From positions 132,400-196,399 of the forward strand of contig CAZSBB010000004.1 of the NCBI GenBank assembly GCA_964605235.1: a stretch of DNA of 64,000 nucleotides, given 5' to 3'. This DNA is from CAZSBB01 sp964605235 (GTDB lineage Bacteria > Planctomycetota > Phycisphaerae > Phycisphaerales > Phycisphaeraceae). Below the pieces are notes generated by a model that searched no databases, was not told where the DNA came from, and was given only the letters and a program-made list of their open reading frames with translations. Numbering within the stretch: the stretch's first letter is position 1; each line of letters begins with the position of its first letter. Made by a program: the position numbers and the translations under genes. Below are positions 51,890 to 60,769 of this stretch, one piece after another.

Positions 51890-53245
51890 TTACCCCGGCT
51901 TGCGTTCGAGCAGGCGTTCGACGAAGTGGATGTCCACGTCGCTGCGGCGGAAGTTGCCGTTGACCATCAGGTCGCGGTGCAGCGGAATGGTGGTCTTGAT
52001 CGGCTCGACGCGGAACTCGCGCAGCGCCCGGCGCAGGGTCTGCAGGGCTTCATCGCGCGAAGGCTGATGGGCGATGAGCTTGGCGATCATGGAGTCGTAG
52101 TTGGGCGGGACGGTGTAGCCGCCGTAGCAGTGGGTGTCGACGCGCACGCCCAGGCCGCCGGGGGGATCGAAGCTGGCGATCTTGCCCGGACAGGGGGCGA
52201 AGTTGCGGGCGGGGTCCTCGGCGTTGATGCGGACCTCGATGGCGTGGCCGTTGCGTTGAATCTGCTTCTGGGTGAAGGGCAGCTTCTCGCCGGCGGCAAC
52301 GCGGATCTGCGTTTTGACGATGTCCACGCCGGTGATCATCTCGGTGACCGGATGCTCAACCTGCACGCGGGTGTTGACTTCCATCAGGTAAAAGGACCGG
52401 CTCTTGGCGTCCATGAGGAACTCGACGGTGCCCGCCGAGAAGTATTCCGCAGCTTTGCACAGGCGCACGGCCGCGCCGCACAGCTCCTTGCGTTCGTCCT
52501 CGCTGAGCACGGGGCAGGGCGCTTCCTCGATGAGCTTCTGATGCCGGCGCTGCATGGTGCAGTCGCGTTCCCAGAGGTGGACGACGTTGCCGTGCTGGTC
52601 GCCGATGATCTGGACCTCGACGTGGCGGGCTTTCTCGATGAACTTTTCGATGTAGACGGTGGCGTCGCCGAAGGCGGCTTCGGCTTCCGCCATGGCTTGC
52701 TTGACGGCATTGCGCAGGGCGATGTCGTTGTGGGCGACGCGCATGCCGCGCCCCCCGCCGCCGGCTGCGGCTTTAACGATCACCGGATAGCCGATCTCCT
52801 TGGCGATCTTGAGCGCGTCGTCTTCGGTTTCGATCTTGCCCTTGGAACCGGGCGCGGTGGGGACTTTCTGCTTGATCGCCAGTTGCTTGCAGGAGACCTT
52901 GTCGCCCAGGGTCGCCATGGATTTCACCGACGGGCCGATGAATTCGATGTTGCAGGAGCGGCAGACCTCGGCGAAGTGGGCGTTCTCGGCGAGGAAGCCG
53001 TAACCGGGGTGAATGGCGTCGACGTTGGCGACCTCGGCGGCGCTGATGATGCGCGGGATGTTGAGGTAGCTCTCGCTCGCCTGGGGCGGGCCGATGCAGA
53101 TCGCCTGGTCGGCGAGCTTGACATGGCTGGAGTCGCGGTCGGCGTAGGAGTAGACGGCAACGGTCTCGATGCCCATTTCGCGGGCGGCGCGAATGATGCG
53201 AACCGCTATTTCGCCACGGTTGGCAATGAGGATCCGTGAAAACAT
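51890..53245 (-). CDS. accC: Acetyl-CoA carboxylase, biotin carboxylase subunit
   Basis: 451 aa, full length. Carboxylates biotin on AccB with ATP and bicarbonate. MFSRILIANRGEIAVRIIRA start, HPGYGFLAENAHFAEVC near residue 78, ATP-grasp loop KAAAGGGGRGMRVAH near 159, EKFIEKARHVEVQIIGD near 201, catalytic MEVNTRVQVEHPVTEMITG near 287. Follows accB on the same strand by about 130 bp. The frame opens far upstream, but this ATG matches the family. Confidence 0.97.
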   Translation of the reverse strand: MFSRILIANRGEIAVRIIRAAREMGIETVAVYSYADRDSSHVKLADQAICIGPPQASESYLNIPRIISAAEVANVDAIHPGYGFLAENAHFAEVCRSCNIEFIGPSVKSMATLGDKVSCKQLAIKQKVPTAPGSKGKIETEDDALKIAKEIGYPVIVKAAAGGGGRGMRVAHNDIALRNAVKQAMAEAEAAFGDATVYIEKFIEKARHVEVQIIGDQHGNVVHLWERDCTMQRRHQKLIEEAPCPVLSEDERKELCGAAVRLCKAAEYFSAGTVEFLMDAKSRSFYLMEVNTRVQVEHPVTEMITGVDIVKTQIRVAAGEKLPFTQKQIQRNGHAIEVRINAEDPARNFAPCPGKIASFDPPGGLGVRVDTHCYGGYTVPPNYDSMIAKLIAHQPSRDEALQTLRRALREFRVEPIKTTIPLHRDLMVNGNFRRSDVDIHFVERLLERKPG

Positions 53246-53373
53246 GCGATGGTTCCCAGCAGTCCCCCCGCAATGGGCAGGGAAGCTCTGTGGCTGCCGC
53301 CAAGTCCCCGGCCGCGCGGGCTGCACCGGCAGCGGGCGACGGCGGGTCGATCCGGGCGGGACCTGGCGTTTGG

Positions 53374-53844
53374 TTAGTTGGGTTTGACCTTGAACAACGG
53401 CTGGCCGAACTCGACGGCTTGACCATTCTGGACCATCACCTCGGCGACGACGCCGGCGCACTCGGCTTTGATCTCGTTGAAGACTTTCATGGCTTCGATG
53501 ATGCAGACGACGGTGTCGGGCTTGACCCGATCGCCCACGCTGACAAAGGGCTTGGCGTCGGGGCTGGACGCGGTGTAGAAGGTGCCGACCATGGGGCTTT
53601 CGATGGTGGGCAGGCCGTCGTCCTTGGGCTTGTCCCCAGCCGGAGCGCTGCCGCCGGCGGGCGCGGCAGCAGGCGCGGGGGCCGGCGCCGGGGCGGGCGC
53701 GGGCACGTATTGCACCTGGGGCGCCCCGCTGGCGGAGCCGCGCTTGAGGGTGACCCGTTCCTTTTCGTCCTGAATATCCAGCTCGGTCAGCTCGTTGGTG
53801 GACATGAGCTTGATGAGCTCTTTGAGCGTTTTGATGTCGATCAT
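53374..53844 (-). CDS. accB: Acetyl-CoA carboxylase, biotin carboxyl carrier protein
   Basis: 156 aa. N-terminal helix MIDIKTLKELIKLMSTNELT, an Ala/Pro linker (PAPAPAPAPAPAA), then the biotinyl domain GLPTIESPMVGTFYTASSPD with the biotin-accepting Lys in CIIEAMKVFNEI near residue 121. Upstream of accC as in most bacteria; together they feed fatty-acid synthesis. ATG 53844 matches the family start. Confidence 0.97.
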   Translation of the reverse strand: MIDIKTLKELIKLMSTNELTELDIQDEKERVTLKRGSASGAPQVQYVPAPAPAPAPAPAAAPAGGSAPAGDKPKDDGLPTIESPMVGTFYTASSPDAKPFVSVGDRVKPDTVVCIIEAMKVFNEIKAECAGVVAEVMVQNGQAVEFGQPLFKVKPN

Positions 53845-54069
53845 GCGTCTTGCCTTGTGCTGCGGCGACCGGCCGGCGGGACAACGGAATGCCGTTGTGC
53901 CCATTGCCGGGGGCGCCAAGCCTGTTGTCCCTCAACGCCGACCGCAGCCTCAGCCCGGCCGGCGTTCACACCCTCACCCGACCGAGCAGCGGTCAATAAC
54001 CCGCCAACCGGCCGTTCCGCAACGGGGGCTGCAGCCGTCCCTGACCTGCCGACCCACCCCGCGCGGGAT

Positions 54070-55212
54070 TTACGAAACCGAAATAATCGCCGATTCCAAC
54101 GATTTGGGCAAGCTGCTGAGCACCCGCCCCCCCGTGGGCGTCACTAGCACGTCGTCCTCAATGCGGACCCCCCCCACCCCCGGCAGGTAAATCCCCGGCT
54201 CCACGGTGACCACCTGCCCGACCTTGAGCACGCCCTGGCTGCGGGTGCTGAGGGTCGGTTGCTCGTGAATGTCCAGCCCGATGCCGTGCCCCAGCGAATG
54301 GCCAAACTGCGGCCCGTAGCCGGCGTCGATGATGACCTGCCGGGCGACGGCGTCCACGGCCTTCAGTTCCTTCCCCGGAGCGATCGCGGCAATCCCCGCC
54401 AGCTGGGCGTCGAGCACGATCTGATACACCTCGCGCATTTTGGGCGACATCCGCCCCACCGCCACGCAGCGGGTCAGGTCCGAACAGTAACCCCCCTGCC
54501 GGGCGCCCCAGTCGATCAGCACCAGGCTGCCCCGCTTGATCTTCGCCTTCCCCGGAATGGCGTGCGGCAGGCTGGCGTTGGCGTCCACCGCGACAATGGT
54601 GGGGAAGCTCGGCCCATCGGCGCCCAGCAGCCGCATCTGGTACTCCAGATATGCCGCGATTTCGACCTCCGTCCGCCCGGGCTTGATGAAATCCAGCGTG
54701 CGGGTGAACGCCTGCTGCTGGATCGCCAGGGCGTCGCGGATGGCTTTGACCTCCCGCGCGTCCTTGACCGAACGCTGGTCGAGCAGGCCATCGTCCACGG
54801 GCACGACCGTCCGCCTGCCCAGATGCTTGATGAGCTGGCTCTGCTGGGCGAGGGTCAGATAATCCCGGCCGACCGCCACCTTCCTCAGCTTCTTCTGCTG
54901 CACCAGCTTGCCGCAGGCCTCGGCGATGGGCCCGGTGCGGATGACCATGCGGACCTGCGGGGCTTCACGCTGAATCTGCTCCTCAAACCGGAAGTCCGAC
55001 AGCACGATCACCTGGGCGCTGCGGCGAAGGACCAGCGCCCAACTGTCGTCGCCGACGAAGCCGGTGAGGTAACGGATGTCGCGCGGATTGGTCACCAGCA
55101 AGGCGTCCACCGCCAGTTTGGTGAGCCGCTGGCGGAGCAGGCGCACGCGGTCGGCGGGGTCGGTTGGGGCACGGTTGCGGAGGGTTGGTCGGGGGGCTTG
55201 CTTGGATTTCAT
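54070..55212 (-). CDS. pepP: M24 Xaa-Pro aminopeptidase-like protein
   Basis: 380 aa. N-terminal creatinase domain (LLVTNPRDIRYLTGFVGDDS) and pita-bread peptidase domain: VLIDWGARQGGYCSDLTR with metal Asp residues, FGHSLGHGIGLDIHEQP with metal His, VTVEPGIYLPG and GVRIEDDVLVT with Glu residues. All five dinuclear-metal ligands seem present. Commonly found next to accB/accC (often with efp), as here. The ATG has no Shine-Dalgarno sequence; TATACT lies 8 nt upstream (55221-55226, minus), so it may be leaderless. PepQ-type specificity cannot be excluded. Confidence 0.9.
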   Translation of the reverse strand: MKSKQAPRPTLRNRAPTDPADRVRLLRQRLTKLAVDALLVTNPRDIRYLTGFVGDDSWALVLRRSAQVIVLSDFRFEEQIQREAPQVRMVIRTGPIAEACGKLVQQKKLRKVAVGRDYLTLAQQSQLIKHLGRRTVVPVDDGLLDQRSVKDAREVKAIRDALAIQQQAFTRTLDFIKPGRTEVEIAAYLEYQMRLLGADGPSFPTIVAVDANASLPHAIPGKAKIKRGSLVLIDWGARQGGYCSDLTRCVAVGRMSPKMREVYQIVLDAQLAGIAAIAPGKELKAVDAVARQVIIDAGYGPQFGHSLGHGIGLDIHEQPTLSTRSQGVLKVGQVVTVEPGIYLPGVGGVRIEDDVLVTPTGGRVLSSLPKSLESAIISVS

Positions 55213-55220
55213 GGAGTCAG

Positions 55221-55226
55221 AGTATA
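55221..55226 (-). promoter_or_regulatory. -10 element of the pepP-like gene (leaderless candidate)
   Basis: TATACT on the minus strand ends 8 nt before the ATG. No Shine-Dalgarno sequence lies between them, and no good -35 at 16-18 bp. Confidence 0.4.
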
Positions 55227-55277
55227 CGCCCGCGGCCTGCATATCTGCGGTCAACCGGCGACCGGATATCATGCTTC

Positions 55278-55367
55278 ACGAGCCCCGACCGTGAGGGAGG
55301 GGTTGCCTTTTCCACGGTCAATCGCTGCGGCTGCGCCGCCACCCCTTGCTCACGCGCGGGGCTCGTT
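55278..55367. repeat. AACGAGCC-type palindromic repeat, copy 5
   Basis: ACGAGCCCCGACCGTGAGGG at the left, CTCACGCGCGGGGCTCGTT at the right; the left half is almost identical to the 18705 copy. Lies between divergent pepP-like and typA genes, 50 bp ahead of the typA promoter. Confidence 0.75.
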
Positions 55368-55416
55368 TTCGTGCGTGGGGTATACGTTTGCTTTGCGTGA
55401 ACCTACGCTTACCCAG

Positions 55417-55445
55417 TTGGTGCTGACGCCAAACGTCCCTATGAT
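55417..55445 (+). promoter_or_regulatory. Promoter of typA (leaderless candidate)
   Basis: TTGGTG (55417-55422) and TATGAT (55440-55445) are 17 bp apart. The -10 ends 10 nt before the ATG at 55456, so the transcript would have at most a few nucleotides of leader. Confidence 0.5.
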
Positions 55446-55455
55446 GCTCGCCCCC

Positions 55456-57339
55456 ATGAACGTCCAACACCTCCGCAACGTCGCCATCATCGCTCACGTC
55501 GACCACGGCAAAACCACCCTGGTCGACCAGTTGCTCTATCAATCCGGCATGTTCCGTGACGAGGACCTCGACAAACTCGCCGGCGGTCAACATGGCTTGA
55601 TCATGGACAGCAACGACCTGGAGCGGGAACGCGGGATCACCATTTTCGCCAAGAACTGCGCCATCCGCTATCGCTCGCCCGACGGCACTGATTACAAGTT
55701 CAACCTCATCGACACCCCCGGCCACGCCGACTTCGGCGGGGAGGTCGAGCGCGTGCTCAAGATGGCCGACGGCGTGCTGCTGCTGGTCGAAGCCTTTGAA
55801 GGCCCCATGCCGCAGACCCGCTACGTGCTGGAAAAAGCCTTGCAGCACAAGCTGCGCCCGGTGGTGGTGGTCAACAAGATCGACCGTCCCGACGCCCGCC
55901 CGGACCAGGTGGTCAACGAAGTGTTCGACCTGCTGGTGGAACTGGGCGCCGACGACCAGGCCCTGGACTTCCCGGTGGTGTACGCCTCCGCCAAGCACGG
56001 CTGGGCGACGCTGGATGTGCATCAGCCCAGCGAAAATCTCAAATGCCTCTACGACACCATCATCAAGCGCGTGCCGCCGCCGTCGCCGGATGAAGCCGAC
56101 CCCAGCGCCCCGTTGCAGATGCTGGTGACCACGCTGGATTACTCCGACTACGTCGGCCGCATCGCCATCGGGCGTCTGTTCGGCGGCACGCTCAAAGCTG
56201 GGCAATCCGTGGCGGTCATTGATCGCCTGGGCAAGCAGACCCAGCAGCGCGCGCTGCAGACGTTCACCTTCGACGGCCTGTCCAAGCGCGACTGCCCGGA
56301 GATCTTCGCCGGCGACATCTGTGCCGTCGTGGGCCTCGACCCCATCGACATCGGCGACACCATTGCCGACCCTGCCGCCCCCAAAGCATTGCCGGGCATC
56401 ACCGTCGATGAGCCGACGCTGAACATGACCTTCCGCGTCAACGACAGCCCTTTTGCCGGGCGCGAAGGCCGATACCTCACCAGTCGGCAAATCTGGGATC
56501 GGCTGCAGAAGGAGCTGCGCAGCAATGTCGCCCTGCGCGTCGAAGCTGGCGATACGCCCGAGCAGTTCCGCGTCGCCGGGCGCGGCCTGATGCACCTGGG
56601 CATTCTGCTGGAAAACATGCGCCGCGAAGGTTTCGAACTCTCGGCGGGCAAACCGCGCGTGGTCATCAAAACCATCGACGGCAAACGCCATGAGCCCATT
56701 GAACAGCTCGTCGTCGACTGCCCCGCCGACTGTCAGAGTTCCGTCATGGCGCTGCTGGGCGACCGCCGCGCCGAGATGACCAGGATGGACCAGAAGGCCG
56801 GGACCTCCGGCTACATCCACATGGCGTTCACCATCCCCTCCCGCGCGCTGATCGGCTTGCGCACCCGCATGCTCAACGCCACCCAGGGTCGGGCGATCAT
56901 GCATCACAACCTGCTCCGCTACGAACCCATCCGGGGCGAAGTGCCCAAGCGCCAGGCCGGCGTGCTCATCTCCTGCGAAGCGGGCCAGGTGACCGCCTAC
57001 GCCCTCGACCAGCTCTACGACCGCGGCTTCTTCTTCGTCCGCCCCGGCGATCAGGTCTACGAAGGCCAGGTCGTCGGCGAACACTGCAAGGACACCGACA
57101 TCGCCGTCAATGTCGTGCGCGGCAAGAAGCTCACCAACATCCGCGCGGCCGGCAAGGACGATGCCGCCCAGGTGCGCCCGGCGCGGGAGATGTCGCTCGA
57201 AGCCTGCCTGGAATACATCCAGGACGACGAACTGGTGGAGATCACCCCCGAGTCCATCCGCATCCGCAAGCGTCTGCTCAGCGAATCCGACCGCCGCCGC
57301 GACGCCCGCTCCGTCAGCAAACAAACGCTGGAAGTCTAA
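55456..57339 (+). CDS. typA: Ribosome-associated GTPase TypA/BipA
   Basis: 627 aa translational GTPase. G1 IIAHVDHGKTTLVDQLL at residue 11, G2 region RERGITIFAKN near 52, G3 DTPGHADFGGEVERV near 76, G4 VVNKIDRPDARPDQV near 130, then domains II, III/V and the BipA-specific C-terminus (GFFFVRPGDQVYEGQVVGEH near 520). Acts in ribosome assembly and stress. The frame is open for over 1 kb upstream antisense to pepP, but family N-termini match ATG 55456. ATGs at 55441 and 55444 overlap the -10. Confidence 0.96.
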   Translation: MNVQHLRNVAIIAHVDHGKTTLVDQLLYQSGMFRDEDLDKLAGGQHGLIMDSNDLERERGITIFAKNCAIRYRSPDGTDYKFNLIDTPGHADFGGEVERVLKMADGVLLLVEAFEGPMPQTRYVLEKALQHKLRPVVVVNKIDRPDARPDQVVNEVFDLLVELGADDQALDFPVVYASAKHGWATLDVHQPSENLKCLYDTIIKRVPPPSPDEADPSAPLQMLVTTLDYSDYVGRIAIGRLFGGTLKAGQSVAVIDRLGKQTQQRALQTFTFDGLSKRDCPEIFAGDICAVVGLDPIDIGDTIADPAAPKALPGITVDEPTLNMTFRVNDSPFAGREGRYLTSRQIWDRLQKELRSNVALRVEAGDTPEQFRVAGRGLMHLGILLENMRREGFELSAGKPRVVIKTIDGKRHEPIEQLVVDCPADCQSSVMALLGDRRAEMTRMDQKAGTSGYIHMAFTIPSRALIGLRTRMLNATQGRAIMHHNLLRYEPIRGEVPKRQAGVLISCEAGQVTAYALDQLYDRGFFFVRPGDQVYEGQVVGEHCKDTDIAVNVVRGKKLTNIRAAGKDDAAQVRPAREMSLEACLEYIQDDELVEITPESIRIRKRLLSESDRRRDARSVSKQTLEV

Positions 57340-57434
57340 CCCCCCGGAAGCCCCCCGCCCCCCCGGCCCCCCGGAAGCCCTCCCGCCCTCGGCCCCCGGA
57401 AGCTTCCCAGCGCCCGATGCACACCAACTGCTTT

Positions 57435-57720
57435 CCCCGTTAGCCCCCGGCTCTGCCGGGGGACCCCACCCCATCACGCGCGGAAGTCACATCACCCCAT
57501 CCATTGACATCTCAACCCGCCTACGGCAGCCGCCCTGCCCCCTCCACCCGACGACTTGCGTCGTCGGCTCAGAACCCACTCCCACCCCTGACACTTCCGA
57601 GCCGCCAACGCCAGTTGGCGGGTTCCCCAAATCTCACTTTGTCACCCCCTGCCCAGAGTGACAAATCTGCAACCCCCACCAGGACAAACACTTGCGAATG
57701 TCACCAACGATTGACGGTGA
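57435..57720. repeat. 286-bp direct repeat flanking the OLD gene, left copy
   Basis: Begins CCCCGTTAGCCCCCGG (hairpin CCCCCGGC-tct-GCCGGGGG) and ends TTGACGGTGA. Aligns without gaps to 60119-60404 at about 94% by eye (17 differences). Contains the hairpins CCGACGACTTGCGTCGTCGG, CCGCCAAC-gcca-GTTGGCGG and TTTGTCAC...GTGACAAA. The related sequence continues to about 57830 (ATGTCACC...GGTGACAT, AGGGTATTTATAGGGTA), matching the copy upstream of hsdR. Confidence 0.88.
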
Positions 57721-57792
57721 CATTTTGAAACCCCGAAAATCACATCTAAGCTTCTGACTGGCAGAAACTTGCGTGAAATGTCACCCAAAAGA

Positions 57793-58008
57793 TCACATTA
57801 GGGTATTTATAGGGTAGTGATCCGCCCGCTGGACACTCACTAGCAAACCTATCTCGCACTCCCCGGAAGTATGCGTCAAACCAATATAGTGTCTTGACCA
57901 ACCCAACGCACCAGATTCGGCCGTGCCTCTCCAGCGCCAAGTTATCTCTTGAAGGAACTTGGCGTATCCGTCCAGCACTTCGCGCAATTGGTCGTCACGT
58001 TCCGCCAT
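57793..58008 (-). CDS. Small hypothetical protein
   Basis: 71 aa, beginning MAERDDQLREVLDGYAKFLQ and Trp-rich in the middle (ITWRWRGTAESGALGW). Its last dozen residues are encoded by the end of the structured repeat, so its C-terminus may be accidental. Antisense and upstream of the OLD gene. Composition is protein-like but there is no clear Shine-Dalgarno sequence. It could be a truncated remnant left by insertion of the module. Confidence 0.35.
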   Translation of the reverse strand: MAERDDQLREVLDGYAKFLQEITWRWRGTAESGALGWSRHYIGLTHTSGECEIGLLVSVQRADHYPINTLM

Positions 58009-58169
58009 ATTTTTGATTTCGGTTGATCCAGATCTGTATAACGCCCGCTTTTCCGTGGTTATGCATGGCCGGTCAAGCCGCGTTTTCACCGTGGTGGGCG
58101 TTTGTCTTTCAAATATGCATGGCCGACCCATGGAAATGGCGGTACGATGGCCATGAATGGTCTGGAAAA

Positions 58170-58181
58170 ACAGATATCTGT
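58170..58181. promoter_or_regulatory. Palindrome upstream of the OLD gene
   Basis: ACAGATATCTGT is a perfect 12-bp palindrome 30 bp before the OLD ATG, in an AT-rich stretch. Possible operator; no regulator gene is adjacent. Confidence 0.35.
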
Positions 58182-58211
58182 AGAAAATGAAGTTCGCATA
58201 GGTAAACAATC

Positions 58212-60062
58212 ATGAGACTTAAACGAGCAAGACTGCGGAATTTCCGCTGCTATCAAGCAGAAACGTGCGTGACCTTCGAGGACTTAACGGCACTCGTTGG
58301 GCGCAATGACTCGGGCAAGTCTGCTGTACTAGACGCTCTCGGGATGTTCTTCGGGGAGTACACGCCCGATGCGGATGACGCGAGCATCCATGGCGACAGG
58401 AGTGACATGACGGTCATATGCGAATTTGACCAACTGCCAGACAGTGTCCTTATCGATGCAGAACGTAGAGTATCGCCAGCAAGTGAGTGGCTGCTCAACA
58501 AGGCAGGCAATCTCGAGATACACCGCGTCTTCAACGGCGCGCTACAGAAGCCTAGGCTCAACCGAACAGTTCTCATCGCTCACCATCCCACAGCTGAGAA
58601 CTACAACGACCTCCTCTATCTGAAAAACAGAGATCTGAAGGCCCGTGCAGAACAGTTGGGGGTCGACCTGACAGCCGTTGACCGGCGTGTGAACTCAGAT
58701 ATTCGTCAGGCAATCTGGGCATCAGCACCCGAGCTAGCCCCTGCTGAAACAAAAATTGATATCGAGAAGGAGGATGCAAAGAAGACTTGGGAAGCCCTAT
58801 CAAAGCAGCTTCCCCTCTTCGCGCTGTTTCATGCAGACCGAAAGAGCACGGACCAAGACGACGAAGCCCAAGACCCTCTCAAGAAAGCCGTGGAAGAGGC
58901 GCTCCACGCACGTGAGGCTGAACTGGATGACTTGACAGCGTTTGTCCGGGATCAGGTGCTCGGGATCGCAAAGGCAACGGTGGAGAAACTGCGAGAAATG
59001 GATCCAACGCTGGCGCAGGAGCTCAACCCACGCTTTGCAAAGCCCAATTGGGCAAAGGTGTTCGGGATCAGCCTGACAGACGACTCTCAAATCCCAATCA
59101 ACAAGCGCGGGAGTGGGGTGCGACGCCTGATCCTTCTCAACTTCTTCCGAGCGAAGGCGGAGAAACGGCTTGCGGATGGTAGTGCGCCAGGGATTGTCTA
59201 TGCGATTGAGGAACCCGAAACCAGCCAACACCCCCATAACCAGCGAATCCTTCTGTCGGCCTTGCGGGAACTTAGTGAACAACCTGGTTGTCAGGTCGTA
59301 TTCACCACACATACGCCGGTACTGATTCGCGAGGTACCATTGGCGTCAATTAAACACGTGTCAACCGTTGACGCGGGCCTAAGAACTGTGATTGAGAACG
59401 ACCCTAACTCGTACCGCAGAGTAGCTTCGTCACTCGGCGTTATTGCGGACCATGACGTTCGGCTTTTCATCGGCGTTGAAGGCGTGAACGACATCGACTT
59501 CCTGTGTGGCATCTCCGACATTCTGCGAGCCGGAGGAGAAGATGTTCTGGACCTGAGATTGCTTGAGGATCAACGTCGAATCGTATTTGTTCCGGTAGGT
59601 GGATCGAACCTTGCTTTGTGGACGCACCGACTTGCAGGACTCAGCCGTCCCGAGTTCCATCTCTATGATCGGGACGAGCAGCCGCCACAGGTGTCGAGCC
59701 ACCAAGGGGCTGTGGACAAACTCCTCGCCCGTGGCGCGACCGCACTCCTTACCAACAAAAGAGAGATGGAGAACTACATCCACCGTGATGCGGTATCTGC
59801 ATCAATAGGCGTAAACCCCGCATTCGGTGATTTCGATGATGTTCCCGACCTCGTGGCAGAAGCGATCCATAATGCCGGGGGCGGACAAGCAGCGTGGAAC
59901 ATCTTGGATACAGACACGAAGCGCAAGAAGGTCAGCCGTGCAAAAAGGCGGCTTAACAACGAAGCAGTCGCTGCAATGACGCCAGCGCTCCTGACTGCTA
60001 TCGACCCTCAAGACGACGTTCGAGGGTGGCTGGCAGAGATTCGCCGACTGTACGAATCATGA
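58212..60062 (+). CDS. OLD-family ATP-dependent endonuclease (AAA + TOPRIM)
   Basis: 616 aa. N-terminal ABC-type ATPase: MRLKRARLRNFRCYQ, Walker A ALVGRNDSGKSAVLD (residues 27-41), a helical insert, signature-like KRGSGVRRLILLNFF near 302, Walker B IVYAIEEPETSQHPHNQ near 335, switch FTTHTP near 369. C-terminal TOPRIM: LFIGVEGVNDIDFLC (Glu near 422) and FHLYDRDEQPP (Asp residues near 489). Single-gene OLD nucleases act in phage defence or DNA repair. No UvrD-like (Gabija) or RT partner adjoins. GC far below neighbours; bracketed by direct repeats, so it is probably a transferred cassette. Confidence 0.92.
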   Translation: MRLKRARLRNFRCYQAETCVTFEDLTALVGRNDSGKSAVLDALGMFFGEYTPDADDASIHGDRSDMTVICEFDQLPDSVLIDAERRVSPASEWLLNKAGNLEIHRVFNGALQKPRLNRTVLIAHHPTAENYNDLLYLKNRDLKARAEQLGVDLTAVDRRVNSDIRQAIWASAPELAPAETKIDIEKEDAKKTWEALSKQLPLFALFHADRKSTDQDDEAQDPLKKAVEEALHAREAELDDLTAFVRDQVLGIAKATVEKLREMDPTLAQELNPRFAKPNWAKVFGISLTDDSQIPINKRGSGVRRLILLNFFRAKAEKRLADGSAPGIVYAIEEPETSQHPHNQRILLSALRELSEQPGCQVVFTTHTPVLIREVPLASIKHVSTVDAGLRTVIENDPNSYRRVASSLGVIADHDVRLFIGVEGVNDIDFLCGISDILRAGGEDVLDLRLLEDQRRIVFVPVGGSNLALWTHRLAGLSRPEFHLYDRDEQPPQVSSHQGAVDKLLARGATALLTNKREMENYIHRDAVSASIGVNPAFGDFDDVPDLVAEAIHNAGGGQAAWNILDTDTKRKKVSRAKRRLNNEAVAAMTPALLTAIDPQDDVRGWLAEIRRLYES

Positions 60063-60070
60063 GAGGAAAC

Positions 60071-60120
60071 ATAAGGTGTCAGGATGATTTGATATTCAAC
60101 CTGACACCTTATTCCGGTCC
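60071..60120. repeat. REP-like palindrome (AAGGTGTCAGG type), copy a
   Basis: ATAAGGTGTCAGG (60071-60083) is inverted as CCTGACACCTTAT (60100-60112), followed by TCCGGTCC. It begins 8 bp after the OLD stop and ends where the right 286-bp repeat begins. Confidence 0.85.
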
Positions 60121-60404
60121 CCGTTAGCCCCCGGCTCTGCCGGGGGACCCCACCCCATCCCGCGCCCATGCCACATCACCCCATCCATTGACATCCCAAC
60201 CCGCCAACGGCAGCCGCCCTGCCCCCTCCACCCGACGACTCGCGTCGTCGGCTCAGAACCCACTCCCGCCCCCGACACTTCCGAGCCGCCAACGCCAGTT
60301 GGCGGGTTCCTCAAATCTCACTTTGTCACCCCCTGCCCAGAGTGACAAAGCTGCAATCCCCACCAGGACAAACACTTGCGAATGTCACCTCCTTTTGACG
60401 GTGA
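60119..60404. repeat. 286-bp direct repeat flanking the OLD gene, right copy
   Basis: Gap-free match to 57435-57720 at about 94%. It stops at TTGACGGTGA, and the continuation seen in the other two copies is replaced by a REP-like element starting at 60411. The loop of the first hairpin differs (ACTCGCGT), while its stem is kept. Confidence 0.88.
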
Positions 60405-60410
60405 AGATGC

Positions 60411-60477
60411 ATAAGGTGTCAGGAAGCATAAGGTGTCAGGATGATATGATATTCAACCTGACACCTTATTCTGGTCC
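60411..60477. repeat. REP-like palindrome (AAGGTGTCAGG type), copy b
   Basis: ATAAGGTGTCAGG occurs twice (60411-60423 and 60428-60440), then CCTGACACCTTAT (60457-60469) and CTGGTCC. The left arm is thus duplicated. Confidence 0.85.
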
Positions 60478-60490
60478 CCAACCCAACGCC

Positions 60491-60742
60491 ATGTTCGATA
60501 CCGTGTGGTATCACCTATTTGTACTGTTCGGGCTTGCTTACGCGGCCGCCGGCTCCTTCTATGGCGGGCGTACTCAGCTACGCAAAAAAGTGATATTGTC
60601 ATTTGGCGGGGGAATGGAAGATGCAAAGCCGATGGAGTGGTGGCCATCATTCTGGAAGATCTCAACGGCGCTGCTTTTCACAGCATCAGCATTCTGCCTC
60701 ACCCTGTTCCTTTTCCTGGCGTTTAGATGGTTCTGGCCCTAG
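60491..60742 (+). CDS. Small membrane protein
   Basis: 83 aa with two membrane segments (HLFVLFGLAYAAAGSFYGG and ISTALLFTASAFCLTLFLFL) joined by a polar loop (GGMEDAKPMEWWPSFWK). The ATG follows REP copy b by about 14 bp and has no strong Shine-Dalgarno sequence. Family not recognised. Intergenic REP elements on both sides. Confidence 0.5.
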   Translation: MFDTVWYHLFVLFGLAYAAAGSFYGGRTQLRKKVILSFGGGMEDAKPMEWWPSFWKISTALLFTASAFCLTLFLFLAFRWFWP

Positions 60743-60769
60743 ACCAATTGTGTATGAACAGCATGCGGC

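Noticed and set aside
54259..55455. 1.2-kb in-frame extension upstream of typA
   Set aside because: It runs antisense through the pepP-like gene; TypA homologues start at the ATG near 55456 and a promoter lies just before it.
57435..57462. Integron attC site suggested by GTTAG next to a hairpin
   Set aside because: The core does not fit GTTRRRY with a matching partner, and there is no integrase.
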